Made by a program: the position numbers and the translations under genes
The notes under the pieces: generated by a model
What the model was told of the DNA's origin: nothing
Seen by the model: the letters and a program-made list of their open reading frames with translations, nothing else
Databases searched by the model: none
Shown: piece by piece, positions 7,558-14,312 of the stretch
Numbering within the stretch: the stretch's first letter is position 1
Layout: each line of letters begins with the position of its first letter
Origin: Streptomyces sp. NRRL F-5123
Lineage (GTDB): Bacteria > Actinomycetota > Actinomycetes > Streptomycetales > Streptomycetaceae
Reading direction: 5' to 3'
NCBI RefSeq assembly: GCF_000721495.1
Contig: NZ_JOHY01000021.1
Span: 59,438 to 123,437, forward strand
DNA length: 64,000 nucleotides

Positions 7558-7971
7558 ATGCCCGCTCTCGGCGGAATACACCACGTGAAGTTCGCGGTCA
7601 GCGACATCCAGCGGTCCATCGACTGGTACGGCCGCGTCTTCGGCTTCACCACCACGATGGAGTTCAAGGACGACGAGGGCATCGTGCGCGGCTCGGTGGG
7701 CAAGCTCACCGGCCTCGACAACACGCTGCTGGCCTTCCGCGAGAACGCCGAGCTGTCCGAGTCGCTGTCCGGCTTCGACCCGGTCAGCTTCGCGGTCCAG
7801 GGCAAGGCCGAGGTCCAGTCCTGGGTCGACCACCTCAACGCCGAGGGGGTCGAGAACTCCGGCCTGCGCATCGCGGCCATCGGCTACATCGTCTTCTTCC
7901 ACGACCCGGACGGCATCAAGCTGCACGTCTACTCCTTCGACACCCCGGCCCCGGACGAGATCGAGGCCTGA
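7558..7971 (+). CDS. VOC/glyoxalase-family protein
   Basis: 137 residues, ATG preceded by AAGGGAA within the end of the previous gene. It has the vicinal oxygen chelate pattern: HHVKFAVSDIQRSIDWYGRVFGF at the N-terminus with the first metal-ligand-type His, and a C-terminal half ending IVFFHDPDGIKLHVYSF, where the second His and Glu ligands would normally lie. In the C-terminal motif the usual Glu of G-x-x-x-E-L is replaced by His (IKLHVY), so metal binding may differ. VOC proteins in polyketide clusters act as resistance-binding proteins or as isomerases/cyclases. No choice can be made here. Confidence 0.82.
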   Translation: MPALGGIHHVKFAVSDIQRSIDWYGRVFGFTTTMEFKDDEGIVRGSVGKLTGLDNTLLAFRENAELSESLSGFDPVSFAVQGKAEVQSWVDHLNAEGVENSGLRIAAIGYIVFFHDPDGIKLHVYSFDTPAPDEIEA

Positions 7972-8022
7972 TCCGGCGGCGGGCGCCCGCCCGCTTTACC
8001 CGGCGCTTACCTGTTACCAACC

Positions 8023-8051
8023 TTGACGGTTACATGGGTGTGCGGTTAGGC
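8023..8051 (+). promoter_or_regulatory. Putative promoter upstream of the hemerythrin gene (distal)
   Basis: TTGACG at 8023-8028, 17-bp spacer, TTAGGC at 8046-8051. The core TTGACGGTTAC is identical to the one at the 11630 promoter. It lies inside an AACC-TTGAC-GGTT dyad, so it may equally be an operator. Confidence 0.45.
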
Positions 8052-8056
8052 GAATC

Positions 8057-8099
8057 ATTAGTTGTAGGGGTTGATGGTTGTCGGTGTTTCCCGTAGCGT
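8057..8099 (+). promoter_or_regulatory. Promoter of the hemerythrin-MFS-acyltransferase operon
   Basis: TTGATG at 8071-8076, 17-bp spacer, TAGCGT at 8094-8099. An upstream element ATTAGTTGTAGGGG directly precedes the -35. The whole block aligns without gaps with 11616-11658, including conserved bases in the spacer and the GTGG after the -10. The ATG at 8125 follows 25 bp after the -10. Confidence 0.7.
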
Positions 8100-8124
8100 G
8101 GACACCGGAGAGAGGAGCTGTCCC

Positions 8125-8775
8125 ATGAGCGGCGAGTACAAGCTCGACATGACGATGATGCTGACCATCCACGACGCCTTCCGTCGTGAGCTGGACCGCA
8201 TCGCCAAGGTGGCCGACGGCGTCAGCGACGACCCCCGGACCGTGATGCGGACCGCGCTGGGCTGGAAGCTGTTCAAGACCTATCTGCACATCCACCACAC
8301 CTCCGAGGACGACACGGTGTGGGGCCTGATGGAGGAGCGGCTGGCCGACGCCCCCGACCTCGCGCTGCTGCACGCGATGGAGGCCGAGCACGCCGCCATC
8401 GACCCGCTGCTGGCGAGCATCGACGAGGCGCTGGCCGACCCCGAGAAGGGTGCGGAGCGGCTCGGCGGCCTGGTCGGCGACCTCAACACCAGCCTGCGCG
8501 GGCACCTCCAGCACGAGGAGGCCGAGGGCCTGTCCCTGGTCGACTCGACGCTGACGCAGGAGGAGTGGAGCCGCTTCGCGGCCGTCCACCTCAAGAAGGT
8601 CGGCGAGGACATCGGCACGTACATGCCCTGGCTGCTGGACGACGCCGCCGCGGACTGGGTCGAGACCGTGCTGGGCCGGCTGCCGGGCTGGGGCCGCGTC
8701 AAGTACGAGGGCGAGTGGAAGGCCGCGTACGACCAGCTCTCTCTCTGGACGCCGGCAGCCGGCACCGCCGGCTGA
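8125..8775 (+). CDS. Hemerythrin HHE-domain protein
   Basis: 216 residues, ATG preceded by GAGAGGAG. The HHE cation-binding pattern is clear: TIHDAFRRELDRI (residues about 12-24), HIHHTSEDDTVW (54-65), HAMEAEHAAIDPL (84-96) and GHLQHEEAEGL (125-135). These give the His, Glu and Asp ligands expected for a di-iron four-helix bundle. Such proteins bind O2 or NO or act as iron/redox sensors. Its promoter nearly duplicates that of the questin-oxidase operon, so expression is probably linked to the oxygen-consuming tailoring steps. Whether it is catalytic, an O2 carrier or protective is unknown. It is followed by the exporter 31 bp later. Confidence 0.85.
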   Translation: MSGEYKLDMTMMLTIHDAFRRELDRIAKVADGVSDDPRTVMRTALGWKLFKTYLHIHHTSEDDTVWGLMEERLADAPDLALLHAMEAEHAAIDPLLASIDEALADPEKGAERLGGLVGDLNTSLRGHLQHEEAEGLSLVDSTLTQEEWSRFAAVHLKKVGEDIGTYMPWLLDDAAADWVETVLGRLPGWGRVKYEGEWKAAYDQLSLWTPAAGTAG

Positions 8776-8806
8776 TCTTCGAGCTCATCCCGGGAGGACC
8801 CCCGAC

Positions 8807-10279
8807 ATGTCACAGTCTGAAGGACCCGTGACGGACGTGCCCGTCGCCGTTGCGGATCCGGCCCCCGTAGGCGGGCGCGGTATGGCGATCCTCGTCATCG
8901 CCCTGGCGCGGTTCATCGTCGTGCTGGACGGCACGATCATGACCGTCGCCCTGCCGACCATCCAGCGCTCCCTGGACATCTCCCAGGCGAACCTGGACTG
9001 GGTGATCTCCGCCTACTCGCTGACATTCGGCGGGTTGATGCTCCTGGCCGGCCGGCTCGGCGACGTCTACGGCCGCAAGCTGATGTTCCGCATCGGCGTG
9101 GTCCTGTTCGGCCTGGCCTCGCTCGGCGGCGGCCTCGCGGGCAACGGGACCACCCTGATCCTCTTCCGCGGGCTGGAAGGCATCGGCGCCGCGATCGCCA
9201 CGCCCGGTGCGCTGTCCCTGCTGGTCAGCACGTTCCCCGAGGGGCAGCAGCGCACCAAGGCGTTCGGGCTGTACGGCGCCGCGACGGCGATGGGCGCGGT
9301 CATGGGTCTGCTGGCGGGCGGTGTGCTCACCACCTATGCCGGCTGGCGCTGGGTGCTGTTCGTGAACATCCCGATCGTCATCGTCATCCTGCTGGGCGTC
9401 AACAAGCTGGTCGATCTCGACACCCGACGCAGCAGGATCGACGTGTGGGGCGCGCTCACGGTGACCCTCGGCATCGGCGCGCTGATCTACGGGATCAACC
9501 GGGTGGGCCTGCACGGCTGGAGCGACCCGACCGTGATCGGGTGCATGATCGCCACGGTCGTCCTGCTGGCCGTCTTCGTGTACTTCGAACGGTCCGGCGA
9601 CCTGCCGATGATCCCGCGCGAGGTGCTCAGCGACCCAGGCCGGGTGGGGGCGAACATCGTCACCCTGGTCATGTCGATCGGCATCTTCTCCTCGTACTAC
9701 TTCCTCACCCTCTACATGCAGCAGGTCCTCGGGTACTCCGCGGTGCGGACCGGTCTGATGTACCTGCCGTTCGCGGTGGGCGCCGGCCTCGCGGCCGGCA
9801 GCGTCGGCCCGCAGCTGCTGGCCCGCACGGCGCCGCAGATCGCGCTGTCGTCCGGGCTGGTGCTGGCCTCCGCCGGCACGGTGTGGTTCTGCTTCATCAC
9901 CCCGGACTCGGGAGTGTTCGAGGTGCTGATCCCCGCGTCGGTGGTCTCCGGGGTGGGGGTCGGGATCATGCAGGTCGTCAGCACCGCCATCGGCGTGCGC
10001 GGCATCGACAGCTCGGAGGCCGGCATCGGCTCCGCGCTGCTGACGGCCGGCGGGCAGGTCGGCGGCGCGCTCGGTGTGGCCCTGCTGGGAACCGTCGCGG
10101 CGACCACGACCCACCACGCGGCGGCCGGCACCTCGCCGGCGGACGCGCTGACCAACGGCTACGTCGCCGGCTTCAAGGTCGCCGTCGGGCTGTACCTGCT
10201 CTGCGTCGTCATCACGTTCCTCACCATCAGGCCGGTCAAGGAGGGGCAGCAGCAGATGCCGCAGCCACAGAAGGCCTGA
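8807..10279 (+). CDS. MFS exporter, DHA2 (14-TM) family
   Basis: 490 residues, ATG preceded by GGGAGGACC. The protein is a drug:H+ antiporter-2 type transporter: VVLDGTIMTVALPTIQ in TM1 (the LD-x-T-I-V-N-V-A-L-P-like motif), GRLGDVYGRK in the TM2-3 loop (motif A), and a motif C-like stretch around GAVMGLLAGG. About 14 hydrophobic segments are seen. Location in the cluster and co-transcription with the hemerythrin gene indicate export of the pathway product and self-resistance. A second MFS gene lies at 25093 with different sequence, so two export steps or two substrates are possible. Confidence 0.92.
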   Translation: MSQSEGPVTDVPVAVADPAPVGGRGMAILVIALARFIVVLDGTIMTVALPTIQRSLDISQANLDWVISAYSLTFGGLMLLAGRLGDVYGRKLMFRIGVVLFGLASLGGGLAGNGTTLILFRGLEGIGAAIATPGALSLLVSTFPEGQQRTKAFGLYGAATAMGAVMGLLAGGVLTTYAGWRWVLFVNIPIVIVILLGVNKLVDLDTRRSRIDVWGALTVTLGIGALIYGINRVGLHGWSDPTVIGCMIATVVLLAVFVYFERSGDLPMIPREVLSDPGRVGANIVTLVMSIGIFSSYYFLTLYMQQVLGYSAVRTGLMYLPFAVGAGLAAGSVGPQLLARTAPQIALSSGLVLASAGTVWFCFITPDSGVFEVLIPASVVSGVGVGIMQVVSTAIGVRGIDSSEAGIGSALLTAGGQVGGALGVALLGTVAATTTHHAAAGTSPADALTNGYVAGFKVAVGLYLLCVVITFLTIRPVKEGQQQMPQPQKA

Positions 10280-10299
10280 CCGTAACTCCGCCGGACCAG

Positions 10300-10353
10300 C
10301 AGACCGCCGCCCAGTCCTCCCGCCCCGTGCGCGGAGGGCTGGGCGGCGGTCTG
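10300..10353 (+). terminator. 15-bp perfect hairpin between exporter and acyltransferase
   Basis: CAGACCGCCGCCCAG at 10300-10314 pairs perfectly with CTGGGCGGCGGTCTG at 10339-10353; inner CCTCC/GGAGG can extend the stem. No T tract follows. Streptomyces often use such T-less hairpins to end or attenuate transcription or to stabilise mRNA. Confidence 0.65.
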
Positions 10354-10401
10354 CCGACGGCGCGAACCGCGCGGTCCGGCGCTGCGAGAAAGGGAAACGC
10401 C

Positions 10402-11580
10402 ATGTCCAGTCAGCTGTCGCCGGGGGAGCTAGGAGCCGCCCGCGGTCGAAGAGCCAACCTCAACCTCCTCACGAGCATGCGGGGCATCGCCGCCCTGAGC
10501 GTGTTCCTGTTCCACATGACCGCCCCGGACGCGAGCCCGTTCACCGGCAAGGTCGCGTCCGATCTGACCCGCTGGGGCGCCAACCTCGGATACGTCGGGG
10601 TCAGCTTCTTCTTCGTCCTCAGCGGCTTCGTCCTGACGTGGTCGGCCCGGCCGGGGGAGCGGACGCGGAGCTTCTGGCGCCGCCGTGCGGTGAAGATCTT
10701 CCCCAACCACGTCGTGACCTTCGCCGTCGCCATGCTGCTGTTCGCCTCGGCCGCGACGACCTGGCACTCCTGGCTGCCGAACCTGCTGCTGGTGCAGAAC
10801 TGGAGCAGAGACCCGGCCACGTTCTTCAGCGTCAACGTCCCGAGCTGGTCGCTGTCCTGCGAGATCTTCTTCTACCTGCTGTTTCCGCTGCTCCTGCGGG
10901 GGGCGCTGCGGATCCGCGCGGAGCGGCTGTGGGCCTGGGCCGGCGGCGTCGCCGCACTGGCCGTCGCCATGCCGGCCATCGTGTACGCGACGATGGCCAG
11001 CCACCCGTTCATGGGCCCCGGCTACCCGGTGAACGCGCGGCAGCTGTGGTTCGTCTACGTCTTCCCGCCGGTGCGGCTGCTGGAGTTCGTGCTCGGCATG
11101 CTGATGGCGCGGATCGTGATCGAGGGCAAGTGGCTGCGGATCGGCCGGCTGCCCGCGACGGTGCTGCTCGTCGCCGCGTACGTCATATCCCTGCACGTCC
11201 CGATCCTCTACACCTTCGAGGCCTGCGTCGTCGTCCCGTTCGCCCTGCTGGTCCCCGCGGCGGCCGTCGCGGACACCGGCGGGAAGCGGTCGATCCTGCG
11301 CAGCAGGGCCGCGGTCTGGTTCGGCGAGGTCTCGTTCGCCTTCTACATGGTGCAGGCGCTGGTCATCGAGGAGAGCTGGAAGCTCTACGGCCCCGACCTG
11401 CACTCCGGCCTGCCGGGGGCGATCGGCCTGGTGGCCCTGTGGCTGGTGATCTGCCTCGTGCTGGCCGAGCTGCTGCGCAGGTGCGTCGAGGCGCCGATGA
11501 TGCGGCACTTCAGCCGGTCGCGCCGGGCACCGCTCACGCCCGGCGGCCAGGACCGGATCACGGCGAAGGCCGGCGTCTGA
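10402..11580 (+). CDS. Membrane acyltransferase, family 3 (OafA/NodX-like)
   Basis: 392 residues, ATG preceded by GAAAGGGAAA. It shows acyltransferase-3 features: RGIAALSVFLFHMTA at residues about 28-42 with the catalytic-type His, YVGVSFFFVLSGFVLTW around 63-79, RRRAVKIFPNHVV and the PSWSLSCEIFFYLLFP segment near 150-165, and about ten membrane spans. These enzymes transfer acyl groups, often acetyl, to sugars or other hydroxyls in the membrane. In this position it may acylate the polyketide product, or a cell envelope component as part of resistance. No glycosyltransferase is present, so a sugar acceptor made by this cluster is unlikely. Confidence 0.88.
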   Translation: MSSQLSPGELGAARGRRANLNLLTSMRGIAALSVFLFHMTAPDASPFTGKVASDLTRWGANLGYVGVSFFFVLSGFVLTWSARPGERTRSFWRRRAVKIFPNHVVTFAVAMLLFASAATTWHSWLPNLLLVQNWSRDPATFFSVNVPSWSLSCEIFFYLLFPLLLRGALRIRAERLWAWAGGVAALAVAMPAIVYATMASHPFMGPGYPVNARQLWFVYVFPPVRLLEFVLGMLMARIVIEGKWLRIGRLPATVLLVAAYVISLHVPILYTFEACVVVPFALLVPAAAVADTGGKRSILRSRAAVWFGEVSFAFYMVQALVIEESWKLYGPDLHSGLPGAIGLVALWLVICLVLAELLRRCVEAPMMRHFSRSRRAPLTPGGQDRITAKAGV

Positions 11581-11615
11581 GTCCGCACGGGCCGGTGAGC
11601 CGTCGGTGCGCCATT

Positions 11616-11658
11616 ATTAGTTATAAGCGTTGACGGTTACGTGAGTATCCGATAACGT
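11616..11658 (+). promoter_or_regulatory. Promoter of the questin-oxidase/tandem-MarR operon
   Basis: TTGACG at 11630-11635, 17-bp spacer, TAACGT at 11653-11658, with ATTAGTTATAAGCG directly upstream. It aligns gaplessly with the promoter at 8057-8099. A leader of about 145 bp separates the -10 from the ATG at 11805. Confidence 0.7.
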
Positions 11659-11804
11659 GGAAAGCGGTGAAAGGGGGAGAGCGCCAGGCAGGCGCCACCG
11701 GGCGGGGCCGCGGATCTGGCCGGCCGCCGCCGGGTGGGACGCAGAGTTCGTGATCGGGACGCCCGGACAGAGGGCGACGGACACCGGGCTGGGAGCGAGC
11801 GAAA

Positions 11805-12791
11805 ATGACCGGACTGACGTACACCGACGCCATGAGCGGGGCGCTCGACCGGCTCCGGAGCATCGGCTACGAGCACGGCACGATGCTTGTCAACCACGCG
11901 CCGATGGCCGCCGAGGCCATGGCCACCCTGGGCTACGCCGACGACATCGCGACCTGGGTCGAGGACAACCTCGCCCACCGCCGCTACAAGGACCTGCCCA
12001 CCCCCCGCTTCCCGCTGTCAGCCCTGGACGAGAGCGACTGGCGGCCCGCCCTCGGCGACTTCGACCGGGTCACCGACTGGTGGGAGATGTTCGACCGCGA
12101 GCTGGCCGAAAAGCCCTGGCAGGAGGTGCTGAACCTCTGGTGGCCGCGGCTGGTGTCGGGCATGTCCGGCGTCATGACGCACGGCGTGATCCGCACCGCC
12201 CACGCGGTACGGGCCATCGCCCAGGCGAGCGACGCCGACAACGCCCTCTACCGCAAGGAACTCGCCCACGGCCTGGGCTACTGGGCCGCCCGCTACTCGC
12301 TCAGCGACGCCCAGGCCATCGACGCCGAGCTGCGGGGGACCACCCCCGCGGCCCGGCCCGAGGGCGCCGCCTTCACCGCCCTGGACGAACTGGTCGCCGA
12401 TGCCTGCGGCCACTACGCGACCGTGCAGACCGGCCACCCCGTACCGCTGATCCACGCGATCACCGGCCCGGCAGCCGTCCGCCTGGTCCTGCCGCACCTG
12501 CCGTCCGACCTGCAGTGGACCTCCTACCTGGCGGCCCGGCACTGCAGCGACGGCATCCGCGGCTACTACAGCTCCTCCCGCGGCCCCGCCACCGCCCCCG
12601 CCGCGGCGGTGCCGCGGGAGGATCAGCTCATCGCCGAAGCCGTCGAGCTCGGCGACGAGCACGCGATCAAGCTCGCCGAGGTGGCGGTCCGCCACCAGGC
12701 GCTGCGCCCCGACGACCGGTACGCGGCCGCGGCCGACGCGGCGACGAAGCGGCTGCGGAAATTCCTCAGCGCGCATTCGTTCTATGATTGA
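11805..12791 (+). CDS. Questin oxidase-like protein (DUF4243 family)
   Basis: 328 residues. The conserved N-terminal segment YEHGTMLVNHAPMAAEAM (residues about 26-43) and the recurrent His-containing motifs (THGVIRTAHAVRAI near 125, AHGLGYWAAR near 154, HAITGPAAVR near 220, and LAEVAVRHQAL near 288) match the questin oxidase family. In fungi, members open the central ring of anthraquinones by an oxygen-dependent Baeyer-Villiger-type reaction, for example questin to a benzophenone in the geodin route. The role here, cleaving an anthraquinone-like polyketide intermediate, is inferred from family and context. It is translated from its own promoter and is followed by the tandem-MarR regulator. 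No obvious cofactor-binding motif is seen, as usual in the family. Confidence 0.82.
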   Translation: MTGLTYTDAMSGALDRLRSIGYEHGTMLVNHAPMAAEAMATLGYADDIATWVEDNLAHRRYKDLPTPRFPLSALDESDWRPALGDFDRVTDWWEMFDRELAEKPWQEVLNLWWPRLVSGMSGVMTHGVIRTAHAVRAIAQASDADNALYRKELAHGLGYWAARYSLSDAQAIDAELRGTTPAARPEGAAFTALDELVADACGHYATVQTGHPVPLIHAITGPAAVRLVLPHLPSDLQWTSYLAARHCSDGIRGYYSSSRGPATAPAAAVPREDQLIAEAVELGDEHAIKLAEVAVRHQALRPDDRYAAAADAATKRLRKFLSAHSFYD

Positions 12792-12829
12792 TCACGGAGC
12801 CCGGACCGGCCGGAAGGAGGCGCACGCTC

Positions 12830-13741
12830 ATGGCGGAGCCGCACGGCCACGGGCACGGGTCGGCCGAGGTCGCGGGCGCCGAACTGGCCCCGGAACTCAC
12901 GCGCTACCTGCCCTATCTGATGCGCCGGGCGTTCGCCCATGTCGCGGCCGGCGCCGACCGGAGCACCCAGGCGCGTGACTACGCGGTCCTGGCGGCCCTC
13001 GCCGCCGGGCACGGCACCTCGCAGCAGGCACTCGCCGAGCGGCTGGAGATCAACCGGACGATCATGGTCAAGCTGATCGACCGGCTGCAGGGCGCCGGGT
13101 ACGTCACCCGTACCCGCAACCCCGACAACCGCCGCTCCTACCTGCTCGCGCTCACCGACTCCGGCCGCGGCGAGCTGGCCCGCATGCAGCCCGCGGTCCT
13201 GCAGCGCGACCGGATGCTGACGGCGAACCTGACCGCGGCCGAGCGCGTACGCCTCAACGAGCTGCTGCGCACCGTACTCGGCGAGCCGGCCGGCGCCCCG
13301 AGCGGCCTGAGCACCGAGTACCTGATCACCCAGGTCTTCTACCTGCTGCGGCGCCGCGGCGACGCCCTGGTGTCCGACGCCGGCCTGCGGGTGCGCGACT
13401 TCGGCGCGCTGTCCGGGATCGGCAAGCTCGGGCCCTGCCCGCAGCAGCAGTTCGCGCGCTACCTCGCGCTCACCGAGCCCGCCGCGGCCCTGATCGTCGA
13501 CGAACTGGTCGAGAAGGGTCTGGTGACCCGGGGCCAGGACCCCGACGACCGCCGCCGCTACGCCCTGGAGCTGACCGGCCTCGGCCGGGAGCGGCTGGCG
13601 TACCTGACCGGAGCGGTCGACCACATGCAGGCGGAGATCGTGCGGGCCCTTGGCGGCGAGCAGGCCGAGGCCGAGCTGCACGCCCTGATCCACAAGATGC
13701 TCGCAGCGCCCGTGCCCGCCGGAGCCGACCGGACCGGCTGA
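12830..13741 (+). CDS. Regulator with two fused MarR domains
   Basis: 303 residues from an ATG with AAGGAGG nine bases upstream; a TTG at 12788 overlapping the previous gene is possible but lacks such a site. Two MarR-type winged-helix domains follow each other. Domain 1 (about residues 22-145) has SQQALAERLEINRTIMVKLIDRLQGAG and a wing ending PDNRRSYLLALT. Domain 2 (about 165-295) has the matching pattern LALTEPAAALIVDELVEKG and PDDRRRYALELT. A single chain with two domains would mimic a MarR dimer, so it may work as a pseudo-dimer. It is co-transcribed with the questin-oxidase gene and is a candidate ligand-sensing regulator of the twin promoters. The target site is not proven. Confidence 0.85.
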   Translation: MAEPHGHGHGSAEVAGAELAPELTRYLPYLMRRAFAHVAAGADRSTQARDYAVLAALAAGHGTSQQALAERLEINRTIMVKLIDRLQGAGYVTRTRNPDNRRSYLLALTDSGRGELARMQPAVLQRDRMLTANLTAAERVRLNELLRTVLGEPAGAPSGLSTEYLITQVFYLLRRRGDALVSDAGLRVRDFGALSGIGKLGPCPQQQFARYLALTEPAAALIVDELVEKGLVTRGQDPDDRRRYALELTGLGRERLAYLTGAVDHMQAEIVRALGGEQAEAELHALIHKMLAAPVPAGADRTG

Positions 13742-13768
13742 GCCCGGCCCCCCTTTTCTTCCACGCAA

Positions 13769-13801
13769 GCGGTTCGCCCCCCAAGGGGCGGGCCGCTTTT
13801 T
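13769..13801 (+). terminator. Strong intrinsic terminator / leader hairpin before module B
   Basis: A 12-bp stem GCGGTTCGCCCC/GGGGCGGGCCGC (two G-U pairs) with a 4-base loop is followed by TTTTT. It ends the tandem-MarR transcript, but stands only 46 bp before the ATG at 13847 with little room for a promoter between, so read-through or anti-termination may feed module B. Confidence 0.85.
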
Positions 13802-13846
13802 GCTGCCCACGCCCACCCCACGACAGCTGCAGAAAGTAGGGAAGTC

Positions 13847-14230
13847 ATGTCCCAAGTCGTCGACGCGCCGATCGGCCTGTGGGCCGGCACGGTGTTCTAC
13901 GGCACGACGGTCGAGGAGTTCACCGTCAACCTGGAGAGCGACGGCTCCGCCCAGCTCAAGACCGCGGAGACCGGCGGTGAGGGCACCTGGCGGAGGACCG
14001 GCGAGGACACCTTCGTCTTCACCATCACCGAGCGCCTCGACGAGGGCGACTCGGGTGTCTCCGGTGACACCGAGGTCACCGGCATCGACCACCTGATCAT
14101 CAACATCGACGCGAAGCTCTTCGACACGGCTTTCCTCGGCACCGGCACGGCCGAGGTCTTCGACGCCGCCGGAAACGTGATCTTCTCCATCGCCGCCGAG
14201 ACCAGGGCGCAGCTCTCGCCGGCCAAGTGA
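13847..14230 (+). CDS. Small predicted beta-barrel protein, module B
   Basis: 127 residues, ATG preceded by GTAGGGAAG. The sequence is a series of beta strands with Gly/Asp turns: GLWAGTVFYGTTVEEFTVNL, GEGTWRRTGEDTFVFTITERL, and GIDHLIINIDAKL. This fits a small calycin/lipocalin-like or SnoaL-independent barrel without a signal peptide. No catalytic motif is recognised. Like the gene at 2705, it directly precedes a PHBH-type monooxygenase, which suggests a shared accessory role. The two small proteins are not obviously homologous in sequence beyond strand pattern and GTW motif. Confidence 0.65.
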   Translation: MSQVVDAPIGLWAGTVFYGTTVEEFTVNLESDGSAQLKTAETGGEGTWRRTGEDTFVFTITERLDEGDSGVSGDTEVTGIDHLIINIDAKLFDTAFLGTGTAEVFDAAGNVIFSIAAETRAQLSPAK

Positions 14231-14312
14231 CAGGCCGGCTGTGGAGGGCTGACCAGCCACGTCCCCGGTGCGGACTTCGACGAGTTCGACGAGCCCGACA
14301 AGAGAGGTACCC

